A stretch of 6,020 bases of DNA, from NCBI GenBank assembly GCA_943330985.1, contig CALQJV010000087.1, positions 1 to 6,020 on the forward strand, given 5' to 3'. The DNA comes from Chitinophaga pinensis (GTDB taxonomy: Bacteria; Bacteroidota; Bacteroidia; M30B66). Under the pieces are notes generated by a model. The model was not told the origin of the DNA. It searched no databases and saw only the letters and a program-made list of their open reading frames with translations. Numbering within the stretch: position 1 is the first letter of the stretch; every line of letters begins with the position of its first letter. Positions 1 to 6,020 of this stretch are shown here, in pieces. The position numbers were made by a program, and so were the translations under genes.

Positions 1-1010
1 GCGCAACCATTACGCCTGACGAAGAGCGTGTTGTGGAGTTTGGATTAAAGCAAATGTGGAAAAGTCCAAACGGAACTATCCGGAATATTTTGGATGGAAC
101 TGTTTTCCGCGAACCCATCGTTTGCAAAAACGTTCCGCGTTTAGTTCCAAACTGGACAGCTCCAATTTGTATCGGTCGTCACGCTTTTGGAGATCAATAC
201 CGTGCTACCGATTTTCGTACAACTGGAAAAGGAAAACTAACGATCAAGTTTGAAGGTGAAGACGGGCAAGTAATTGAGCACGAAGTATATAATTTCAAAG
301 GTGATGGTGTTGCCTTGGCAATGTACAATACTGATGAATCGATTCGTGGTTTTGCACGCGCATGTTTCAATCAGGCAATCAGCAAAAAATGGCCGCTTTA
401 TTTGAGTACCAAAAACACCATTCTTAAAAAATATGATGGTCGTTTTAAGGATATTTTTGAAGAAATCTATCAGGCGGAGTTTAAAACCAAGATGGAATCT
501 GCAGGCATCACTTACGAGCATCGTTTAATTGACGACATGGTTGCATCAGCGTTGAAATGGAACGGGAATTTTGTTTGGGCATGTAAAAATTACGATGGTG
601 ACGTACAAAGCGATACAGTTGCTCAAGGTTTTGGATCTTTAGGTTTGATGACTTCGGTGTTGGTTACACCAGATGGAAAAACGATGGAAGCAGAAGCGGC
701 ACATGGAACGGTTACGCGTCACTACCGCATGCATCAACAAGGTAAAAAAACAAGCACGAATCCTATTGCAAGTATTTTTGCTTGGACTCGTGGTTTGGAA
801 CATAGAGGAAACTTAGATGCCAACCAAGAGTTAATTAACTTCTGCCAAACTTTGGAAAAGGTGTGTGTGGATGTTGTTGAAAGCGGCAAAATGACCAAAG
901 ATTTGGCTGTGTGTATATATGGAAACAAGCTGAGTGATGATCAATATCTTCATACCGAAGATTTTCTTGAAGCATTGAATCTTGAATTACAAAAACGATT
1001 GGGAGCATAA
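1..1010 (+). CDS. icd: NADP-dependent isocitrate dehydrogenase, eukaryotic-type homodimer (5' partial)
   Basis: This enzyme oxidatively decarboxylates isocitrate to 2-oxoglutarate with NADP+, a cytosolic TCA-cycle step that also supplies NADPH. The first full codon is at base 3 and the frame is open to the left edge. The 335 visible residues begin at the equivalent of human IDH1 Ala74 ([10 protein letters not shown]), so about 73 N-terminal residues are missing. The GTG at 33 is internal and not a start. Visible family landmarks are the substrate loop [19 protein letters not shown] (the Arg at 177-179 matches IDH1 Arg132 and the Tyr at 198-200 matches Tyr139), [14 protein letters not shown] with the catalytic Lys, RLIDDMV and [11 protein letters not shown] with the metal-binding Asp residues, and HGTVTRH followed by STNPIAS, which bind NADP; the Arg-His pair fits NADP rather than NAD specificity. 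All key residues are intact. This is the eukaryote-like homodimeric subfamily, distinct from the E. coli Icd type and from the 80-kDa monomeric type. A strong terminator follows 21 bp after the stop. Subfamily assignment is by remembered similarity; function is very likely. Confidence 0.97.
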   Translation, partial: ATITPDEERVVEFGLKQMWKSPNGTIRNILDGTVFREPIVCKNVPRLVPNWTAPICIGRHAFGDQYRATDFRTTGKGKLTIKFEGEDGQVIEHEVYNFKGDGVALAMYNTDESIRGFARACFNQAISKKWPLYLSTKNTILKKYDGRFKDIFEEIYQAEFKTKMESAGITYEHRLIDDMVASALKWNGNFVWACKNYDGDVQSDTVAQGFGSLGLMTSVLVTPDGKTMEAEAAHGTVTRHYRMHQQGKKTSTNPIASIFAWTRGLEHRGNLDANQELINFCQTLEKVCVDVVESGKMTKDLAVCIYGNKLSDDQYLHTEDFLEALNLELQKRLGA

Positions 1011-1031
1011 TTTGCTTCTTCATTATAATTG

Positions 1032-1064
1032 AAAAGCCCCGTGAATGGGGCTTTTTTGTTTTTT
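1032..1064 (+). terminator. Rho-independent terminator of icd
   Basis: A perfect 9-bp stem pairs AAAAGCCCC (1032-1040) with GGGGCTTTT (1047-1055) around a 6-nt loop, GTGAAT. It is followed by T6-G-T6 (1052-1064). It lies 21 bp after the icd stop codon in the right orientation. The A4 on its left side gives only a short U run on the other strand, so it should act mainly on the + strand. Confidence 0.93.
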
Positions 1065-1084
1065 ATGCCCAAACATACATGCAT

Positions 1085-1114
1085 AAAAAAGGGCGACTCA
1101 ATGGTCGCCCTTTT
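1085..1114 (-). terminator. Rho-independent terminator of the secreted T9SS protein gene
   Basis: A perfect 11-bp stem pairs AAAAGGGCGAC (1087-1097) with GTCGCCCTTTT (1104-1114) around a 6-nt loop (1098-1103). Read on the - strand, the GC-rich stem ends in six U residues (complement of 1085-1090), four of them inside the stem. It begins 17 bp past the stop codon of the - strand gene. It also has T4 on the + strand side, so it may back up the icd terminator 20 bp to its left. Confidence 0.92.
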
Positions 1115-1131
1115 CAATTTGAAATCTTGAA

Positions 1132-3159
1132 TTATTCAATAATTAGTCGACGACTTACAATAGTGTTGTCTAAGGTTAATTGAATCAAATAAAGTCCAGC
1201 TTCAAAATTACTGGTGTTTAATTGAATTTCGGATGCTCCATTCATTTGTCCGTAGTTGCGAGAAGCAACAGTGCGACCGTTCATATCAATTAATTTCAAC
1301 GCAACATTTTGCTCGTTCTTTAATTGAACCTTGATGGAAGTAAATTCATTTGCAGGATTTGGATAAACAGTAAGATTCGCATCAACCTGATTTTGATCTG
1401 CAATTCCCGCTGCAATTGAAGTCCCGGAAACAAATCCATTCGCAATGGCTTCTGTTAAAGTAGCTTTTCCAGCGTTGTCAATAGTCCCCGATTGGTTTAC
1501 CAACATCCCTACAATATGCATTTGCGTTTCGTCCCATGTTGTAGGAAGCGTAAAGCTAGCATTGATGGTATAAGTTTCTCCGGTATTAATCGTTGCAGGG
1601 AATGCGATATTTGTTCCTCCAAATGATGGGGCAATAGCACGTGCAACGTGATTATAAACCATTTGAGCTGCGGGTACAGGATTACTCAATGATTCAAAAC
1701 CACCCATAACCCCACTAGCACCGCCCGCATAAGCATTCGATTGGTTATAAGTAGAACCCGTTCCTGTAACTTCATCTTCGGTTAGAACTATCGCGAGTTT
1801 GAAATTGTTGTCTGCAGCTGTTTGAAAGTTAGCAGATACAGAAACATCTAAAACGCGCGTGGTAGCATCCCAATTAGCACCATTCGTAATGAATGCACTT
1901 GGAGCTATAACAACATGGTCTAAGAATGCTACCTCCATTTCGGATGGATCCATTTCTGTTCCGCGATCAACCAATGCACTTGGATATCCGCTTACAGTTA
2001 ATGCTGCATCATATTCTGTTACCGTCATTGGGTCGCCATTGTGAACGGCAATTCCTGCCCAAAATCCAGGATATTTTGCTTCCATCATATCCATAAAGAC
2101 TGCACCACGCGGGCACCATTGGCACCAGGTTCCTGTTCCTTCTTCGCCCACTACCATTTTACCAAGTGCAGGTGTTATTGCATTTATTAAAATGGAAGTT
2201 TGATCATCGGCAGAATCGCCATCAATCGCTCCATTTACATTGCTTATCGTTGCTGTCATTGAATTGCTTCCTGCAACTAATGACAAAGTGGAAGGCATTA
2301 CTAAGGTTGTTGTCGCCAAAGAAGCAAGGTTCAATCCTGTAAAATCGTTCGAGATATTTGTACCGTTATATTCTACTGTTAATGTTGCAGATGTAATAAC
2401 ATCAACTCCTAAGTTACGAATAGTAACATTCGGTGTAACAGCAGTTCCTACTAGATTTCCTTGGCTATATGAAACCAAATTGGCCGCTCCGTTTACTATA
2501 GGCAATATATAAGGTGTAACGGTGTATTGGAAATCATCAATGAAATAACCACAGCTGAAAGGGGTATTTTGATCTACCGGAAAAATGTCGATTGACGCAA
2601 TTTGATTTTCAGGATTTGCAAATGAACCAACAGAAACATCATCTATAAATACTTCCCAAACATTTGAATTGAAATTGATTTCCATTCTAAAATTAAACCA
2701 CTGGTCTTGTGTATACGTTGATGTAAAATAAAGTCCCGATTGGTTGAGGATAATTAAGTCTCCATTATCGGCGAAGTTGCAATCCATTGACCATACATCG
2801 CCAATTGTTGCATTTCGTTGAAGGTTAAAGTAAGCTGCTTTTCCAGCTTGTACTTTGATATTAAATTCTAAAGAAAATTGCCCAGTGTTTAGCACTCCAA
2901 AATTGTGAACTAAATCGGTAGGTCCTCCACCCGATACAGTAGATGCAAAATAAAGTGAATTGGTGCCAGATAATGCTTCGGCGTTCGACACCAAAACATC
3001 TTCAGTTCCACCAGGTGCATTACTCCAGGTAGTCCATGCCCCAGCACTTTGAGGGCCTAAATACGACCCCGCAGTATACGAGTCGAAGTTGTCGGTAAAC
3101 GTTTGCCCAAATGCAATACTGCTTGCAAAAATTCCCAATACGAGTAAGTGTTTTTTCAT
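1132..3159 (-). CDS. Secreted multidomain protein: lectin-like fold, Omp28-related thioredoxin-fold domain, T9SS type A sorting domain
   Basis: This 675-residue protein has an N-terminal signal peptide (MKK, hydrophobic residues 5-15, likely cleavage after Gly18 in AFG-Q). Residues about 20-216 form a beta-rich concanavalin A/jelly-roll-like region, with SLEFNIKV, WFNFRMEINF and VFIDDVSV strands and a closing FIDDFQYTV. Residues about 224-330 look Ig-like or CARDB-like (VTPNVTIRNLG, LTVEYNG). Residues about 333-420 look like a thioredoxin fold: W345-C346-Q347-W348-C349-P350 opens the helix and G391-Y392-P393 matches the cis-Pro loop. Together with the beta-rich stretch to about 570 this resembles Omp28-related proteins. 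Residues 597-675 (VYPNPANEF, ALKLIDMNGR, GLYLIQL, final RLIIE) are a T9SS type A sorting domain. By family knowledge it should cross the outer membrane through T9SS and lose this tail, ending up released or surface-attached. Only four cysteines remain after the signal peptide: C127 and C203 in the lectin region, and the CxxC pair. The ATG has no Shine-Dalgarno but an A-rich leader. Its biochemical role is unknown; disulfide or thiol chemistry and surface binding are inferences. Confidence 0.9.
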   Translation of the reverse strand: MKKHLLVLGIFASSIAFGQTFTDNFDSYTAGSYLGPQSAGAWTTWSNAPGGTEDVLVSNAEALSGTNSLYFASTVSGGGPTDLVHNFGVLNTGQFSLEFNIKVQAGKAAYFNLQRNATIGDVWSMDCNFADNGDLIILNQSGLYFTSTYTQDQWFNFRMEINFNSNVWEVFIDDVSVGSFANPENQIASIDIFPVDQNTPFSCGYFIDDFQYTVTPYILPIVNGAANLVSYSQGNLVGTAVTPNVTIRNLGVDVITSATLTVEYNGTNISNDFTGLNLASLATTTLVMPSTLSLVAGSNSMTATISNVNGAIDGDSADDQTSILINAITPALGKMVVGEEGTGTWCQWCPRGAVFMDMMEAKYPGFWAGIAVHNGDPMTVTEYDAALTVSGYPSALVDRGTEMDPSEMEVAFLDHVVIAPSAFITNGANWDATTRVLDVSVSANFQTAADNNFKLAIVLTEDEVTGTGSTYNQSNAYAGGASGVMGGFESLSNPVPAAQMVYNHVARAIAPSFGGTNIAFPATINTGETYTINASFTLPTTWDETQMHIVGMLVNQSGTIDNAGKATLTEAIANGFVSGTSIAAGIADQNQVDANLTVYPNPANEFTSIKVQLKNEQNVALKLIDMNGRTVASRNYGQMNGASEIQLNTSNFEAGLYLIQLTLDNTIVSRRLIIE

Positions 3160-3182
3160 AGGTGTTTTTTAAATAATCAGTG

Positions 3183-3211
3183 CAAATTAAAATTCTTAAT
3201 CGAGAAACAAG
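3183..3211 (-). promoter_or_regulatory. Candidate Bacteroidota-type promoter of the secreted protein gene
   Basis: On the - strand, CTTG (3211-3208) is followed after 17 nt by TTAATTTG (3190-3183), one mismatch from the Bacteroidota -7 box TAnnTTTG with a TTG-containing -33 element. The -7 box ends 23 bp before the ATG, giving a short A-rich leader. The region is very AT-rich, so chance matches are likely. I see no hairpin terminator between the recJ stop and this site, so read-through from recJ is also possible. Confidence 0.35.
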
Positions 3212-3259
3212 CATTTTGATTGCTAATTTTCGAACCTTTGTTAATGAATTGGATTTTTA

Positions 3260-4990
3260 TTAACACTTCATGTCTTTTACCATAAGCTGGAGCGTCATTT
3301 TATTATTCCAATGGTTTTCATCCAAGGTATAACATACATCAACCGGAATTCCTTTCGAAATAGGCAAAAGCATATCGGCCCTCCCAAAAGCAATGGCATC
3401 ATAATAGGGTTGATTCGGCTTGCCTAATCTTACTTTTAAATGGGACGCGCCCACAATTTTGCCATTTCCATCATCACTTAATTGTTTGGTCATAAAAACA
3501 GGGGCCATGTTTCCTGGCCCGAATGGAGCAAATTGTTTTAGAATTCGATAAAATTTAGGGTTAATATCACTCAATTCAATTTCCATATCAATATCCACTT
3601 CCGGTGTTAACGACTCTTCCTTGATAGTTACCGAAACAATTTCTTCAAACCGTTTTTGAAATGCCTCAACATTTTCCAAGGGCATTGTCATACCTGCGGC
3701 AAACATATGCCCTCCAAACTGTTCCAGTAAATCGGAGCAACCTACTAATGCTTCATGAACATCAAAGCCTTTTACCGAACGCGCACTTCCAGTTGCTTTT
3801 CCATTCGATTCGGTGAGAATAATTGTTGGTCGATAGTATTTTTCCATCACCCTGGAGGCAACAATCCCAACAACTCCTTTGTGCCATTCTTTTTTAAATA
3901 ATACGGTCGATTTTGCATTTCTCAATGCTGCATTCGATTCAAAAAAAGCAAGCGCTTCGGAAGTCATTTGTTGATCAAGATCCTTGCGTCTACTGTTTTG
4001 AGCATTAATCTGTAAGAGTATTTGCTCGGCAGTTGAAGTGTCTTTGGTAATAAGTAGCTCCACAGCTTTTTTACCATGATCAATTCTACCTGCTGCATTA
4101 ATTTTAGGTGCAGCCGAAAAAACAAGATCTGAAATACTAAATTCCTTATCTGGATTTTTTTTGGAGCCCTCTTTGCCACTGCTTAATAACATGCGAATTC
4201 CTGGGCGAGGATTGGTGTTAATTTGCTGCATTCCGAAGTATGCGAGGATTCTGTTTTCTCCCACAATGGGAACAATATCGGCAGCAATGGATGTTGCAAC
4301 CAAATCGAGCCATTGTTCCGAAATATCCGCATTGGGAATCGATTGTTTCAGAGCTTGAATGAGTTTGAATCCTACGCCACATCCAGAAAGCTCTTTAAAA
4401 GGGTAGGGGCAATCGCTTTGTTTGGGGTCGAGAACTGCAACAGCCGCAGGGATTGTATCTCCAGGAATATGATGGTCGCAAATGATAAAGTCTATTTTTT
4501 TACTCGATGCATAGTCAACTTTATCGATAGATCGAATGCCGCAGTCGAGCGCAATAATAAGTTTGCAATTCAATTCTTCCGCCTTATCAATTCCTAAAAA
4601 TGAAATACCGTATCCTTCTATATGTCGATCGGGAATATAGAAATGAATCTTTTCAGGACAAACATTTCGGAAGTATGAATACATCAACGCAACGGCGGTC
4701 GTTCCATCCACATCATAATCGCCATAAATAAGAATGTTTTCTTGCTCTTCAAGTGCTGCTTCAATACGAGCAACGGCCTTGTCCATATCCTTCATTAAAA
4801 AGGGGTCGTGCAATTCGCTTAACGATGGACGAAAAAACCGCTTTGCTTCATCGAAATTTTCAATGCCTCTTTGCAGTAACATTTTCGATAAGCGAGGATC
4901 GATATTCAATTGTTCGGCAAGTGTTGCCACTGAAGCATCATCAACATCAGGCAAAATTACCCAGCGTTTCGTGCTGTATTGGTTTGACAT
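3260..4990 (-). CDS. recJ: Single-stranded-DNA-specific exonuclease RecJ
   Basis: RecJ is a cytosolic 5'-to-3' exonuclease on single-stranded DNA that works in RecF-type recombination, mismatch repair and base excision repair. At 576 residues it has the usual full length (E. coli RecJ is about 577). The DHH phosphoesterase core is intact: YGDYDVDGTT (D91, D93, D95) for metal binding, IIALDCG (D149), and CDHHIPG (D172-H173-H174) followed by AVLDPKQ. SGCGVGFKL (202-210) and the Asp in ADIVPIVGENR (238) are further core motifs. INAAGRIDHG (297-306) belongs to the region linking the core to DHHA1. DHHA1 features include GVVGIVASR (372-380), TGSARS (400-405) and FGGHMFAAGMTM (425-436). The C-terminal portion from about 465 (FAPFGPGNMAPVF, HLKVRL, then the end) fits the OB-fold DNA-binding domain. 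The ATG at 4988-4990 gives the expected N-terminus; the leader is A/T-rich without a Shine-Dalgarno. No frameshift or missing motif is seen. It is divergent from the carotenoid gene and 100 bp ahead of the secreted-protein gene, with no obvious functional tie to either. Confidence 0.97.
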   Translation of the reverse strand: MSNQYSTKRWVILPDVDDASVATLAEQLNIDPRLSKMLLQRGIENFDEAKRFFRPSLSELHDPFLMKDMDKAVARIEAALEEQENILIYGDYDVDGTTAVALMYSYFRNVCPEKIHFYIPDRHIEGYGISFLGIDKAEELNCKLIIALDCGIRSIDKVDYASSKKIDFIICDHHIPGDTIPAAVAVLDPKQSDCPYPFKELSGCGVGFKLIQALKQSIPNADISEQWLDLVATSIAADIVPIVGENRILAYFGMQQINTNPRPGIRMLLSSGKEGSKKNPDKEFSISDLVFSAAPKINAAGRIDHGKKAVELLITKDTSTAEQILLQINAQNSRRKDLDQQMTSEALAFFESNAALRNAKSTVLFKKEWHKGVVGIVASRVMEKYYRPTIILTESNGKATGSARSVKGFDVHEALVGCSDLLEQFGGHMFAAGMTMPLENVEAFQKRFEEIVSVTIKEESLTPEVDIDMEIELSDINPKFYRILKQFAPFGPGNMAPVFMTKQLSDDGNGKIVGASHLKVRLGKPNQPYYDAIAFGRADMLLPISKGIPVDVCYTLDENHWNNKMTLQLMVKDMKC

Positions 4991-5045
4991 TTAATTGTGT
5001 TTATTGTAATGAAAAATAAAATCGAGCGGAAGAGTTGAGAATTAT

Positions 5046-5073
5046 CAAATTTAAGAGGGATTTCATCATCAAA
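5046..5073 (-). promoter_or_regulatory. Candidate recJ promoter (Bacteroidota -33/-7 type)
   Basis: On the - strand, TTTG (5073-5070) is followed after 16 nt by TAAATTTG (5053-5046), a perfect match to the Bacteroidota -7 consensus TAnnTTTG. The spacer is slightly short compared with the usual 17 or more. The -7 box ends 55 bp before the recJ ATG, implying a 5' UTR of roughly 45-50 nt. The fit to both elements, the orientation and the position support it. Confidence 0.5.
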
Positions 5074-5114
5074 TTGGTGTTAAATTAAATACAACAAGGA
5101 AACTTATACACCAA
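5074..5114. repeat. Spaced 7-bp inverted repeat in the recJ/carotenoid gene divergent region
   Basis: TTGGTGT (5074-5080) and ACACCAA (5108-5114) are perfect reverse complements separated by 27 bp, with arm centres 34 bp apart, about three helical turns. The left arm directly abuts the -33 element of the recJ promoter candidate. This could be an operator bound by a dimeric or tetrameric regulator, but a 7-bp match in a 218-bp region could also be chance. The loop is long and AT-rich with no following T run, so it is not a terminator. Confidence 0.3.
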
Positions 5115-5208
5115 CCTGTTCAAAAAAATAGCGGGTGAATTTGTTTCTATTTAGGATGTTTTTCAAAAACCATCAAACATTTTCAATTAGTTTGAGTTGA
5201 TTTGTACC

Positions 5209-6020
5209 ATGAAATCTAATTCGGTAATCGTTATCGGTTCTGGTATTGCAGGAATAGCGTCTTCAATTCGCTTAGCATGCAAAGGCTATGATGTAACGGT
5301 GATTGAAAAGAATTCTTATCCAGGAGGAAAACTAACAGAATTTACTCAGTCTGGATTTCGTTTCGATGCAGGACCTTCCTTGTTTACCTTACCAAAACAA
5401 GTAGATGAGCTTTTTGAACTTGCAGGAGAAAATCCACGAGATCATTTTAACTATGATCAGTTGCCTGTTGTTTGCCATTATTTTTGGGACGATGGTACTT
5501 TTTTGGAAGCATCTGGAAACGAAATTGAATTTGCGAAAGAGGTTGAAAAGGTTCTACATGTGCCTGCCAATCGCGTTATTAATTATCTTAAAAAGGCGCA
5601 GTTTATATACGAAACTACGGCTCCCGTTTTTCTTCATCGATCCCTTCATAAATGGAGAAATTTTCTTAATTCAGAAACGCTGAAGGGCGTATTTGCAAGT
5701 CCGCGATTGGGCATTTTTTCGAACCTTCATCAACAAAATGTCTTGCAGCTTGGAGACCCTAAATTGGTTCAATTGTTTAACCGATATGCTACTTATAATG
5801 GTTCTGATCCTTACCAAGCACCAGCAGTTTTACAGAGCATTTCGCATCTTGAATTTGGAGAAGGCGCCTGGTTTCCAAAAGGAGGAATGTCGAGCATTAC
5901 CAATTCACTTGTGGCTTTAGCAAAACGAAAAGGTGTGAAGTTTCTTTTGAATGAAGAAGTGGAAGAAATCATGACGGAAGGGAAACATGTTGTTGGGGTA
6001 AAAACGAAACAAAATCAATA
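5209..6020 (+). CDS. crtD: Carotenoid desaturase, CrtI/CrtD family, probably 1-hydroxycarotenoid 3,4-desaturase (3' partial)
   Basis: This FAD-dependent carotenoid desaturase/isomerase is read from ATG 5209 for 270 full codons, open to the right edge; family members run to about 490 residues, so roughly 55% is visible. The N-terminus is a Rossmann dinucleotide fold: VIVIGSGIAG with G10-x-G12-x-x-G15, then VTVIEKN with the ribose-binding E33, then PGGK (38-41). Next come FRFDAGPSLFTLP (50-62) and VVCHYFWDDGT (87-97). The GPSLFT-P and CHYFW-DGT segments resemble flavobacterial CrtD, which introduces a 3,4 double bond into 1-hydroxy carotenoids on the way to myxol- or saproxanthin-type pigments. 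Flavobacterial CrtI (phytoene desaturase) usually reads GPSWYWMPD at the first position. Family membership is near certain; CrtD over CrtI is my recollection of family patterns and less sure. It is expected to act at the inner membrane on lipid substrates. No Shine-Dalgarno is seen. It diverges from recJ across 218 bp, and further crt genes may lie to the right. Confidence 0.88.
   Translation, partial: MKSNSVIVIGSGIAGIASSIRLACKGYDVTVIEKNSYPGGKLTEFTQSGFRFDAGPSLFTLPKQVDELFELAGENPRDHFNYDQLPVVCHYFWDDGTFLEASGNEIEFAKEVEKVLHVPANRVINYLKKAQFIYETTAPVFLHRSLHKWRNFLNSETLKGVFASPRLGIFSNLHQQNVLQLGDPKLVQLFNRYATYNGSDPYQAPAVLQSISHLEFGEGAWFPKGGMSSITNSLVALAKRKGVKFLLNEEVEEIMTEGKHVVGVKTKQNQ

Larger units (their letters stand above)
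4991..5208. other. Divergent intergenic region between recJ and the carotenoid desaturase
   Basis: This 218-bp AT-rich gap must hold start signals for both genes. The recJ side has a good promoter candidate and the middle has the spaced inverted repeat. For the desaturase the best -7 match is TTAGTTTG (5187-5194), one mismatch from TAnnTTTG and ending 14 bp before the ATG, but without a TTG element at proper distance, so its promoter is unresolved. I see no small ORF with coding character, tRNA or riboswitch-like structure here. Confidence 0.6.

Noticed and set aside
33..35. GTG at 33 as the start of isocitrate dehydrogenase
   Set aside because: The same frame is open to base 3 and encodes the conserved [10 protein letters not shown] segment upstream, so the gene is truncated by the window edge and does not begin here.
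237..521. 94-codon - strand ORF inside icd
   Set aside because: Lies wholly opposite highly conserved IDH codons, with a low-complexity Phe/Ile/Lys-rich translation and no recognisable motif; antisense shadow.
2240..2512. 90-codon + strand ORF opposite the Ig-like part of the secreted protein
   Set aside because: Antisense shadow within a continuous, domain-supported - strand gene; no independent evidence.
3160..3259. Terminator between recJ and the secreted-protein gene
   Set aside because: The 100-bp gap has no GC-rich stem followed by a T run on the - strand, so I cannot support a terminator there.
4223..4597. 124-codon + strand ORF inside recJ
   Set aside because: Antisense to the conserved DHH core of recJ; no domain signs and no start signals. 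It is a by-product of recJ codon use.
5187..5194. TTAGTTTG as the -7 box of the carotenoid desaturase
   Set aside because: One mismatch from consensus, only 14 bp from the ATG, and no TTG element at a suitable distance upstream; too weak to list as a promoter.
5405..5920. Two + strand ORFs (5405-5683 and 5693-5920) overlapping the desaturase
   Set aside because: Both are in a different frame from the clearly conserved CrtI/CrtD-family reading frame that is open from 5209 to the window edge.

Overview
The window looks like chromosomal DNA from a member of the Bacteroidota, probably class Flavobacteriia or a near relative. The signs are an AT-rich composition, starts without Shine-Dalgarno sequences, promoter-like TAnnTTTG motifs, a secreted protein with a C-terminal type IX secretion (T9SS) sorting domain, and a flavobacterial-style carotenoid desaturase. 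I cannot place the genus.

Layout, left to right: (1) the 3' four-fifths of a eukaryotic-type homodimeric NADP-dependent isocitrate dehydrogenase, + strand, cut by the left edge; (2) a 121-bp convergent gap with two adjacent, clearly formed rho-independent terminators, one for each strand; (3) a 675-residue secreted multidomain protein on the - strand (signal peptide, lectin-like jelly roll, Ig-like/CARDB-like segment, thioredoxin-fold Omp28-related domain with a CQWC motif, T9SS sorting domain); (4) a complete recJ, - strand, 100 bp upstream of the secreted-protein gene; (5) a 218-bp divergent intergenic region with a good recJ promoter candidate and a spaced 7-bp inverted repeat; (6) the 5' part of a carotenoid desaturase, best matched to CrtD, + strand, cut by the right edge.

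The genes are functionally mixed: TCA cycle, a secreted redox-like or adhesive protein, DNA repair, and pigment synthesis. The secreted-protein gene has its own candidate promoter and terminator, so it need not be co-transcribed with recJ. The desaturase probably opens a carotenoid cluster beyond the right edge. There are no tRNA or rRNA genes, CRISPR arrays, insertion sequences or phage genes, and every gap is under 300 bp. I see no convincing undescribed system. The most interesting object is the multidomain T9SS protein with the CxxC thioredoxin fold.
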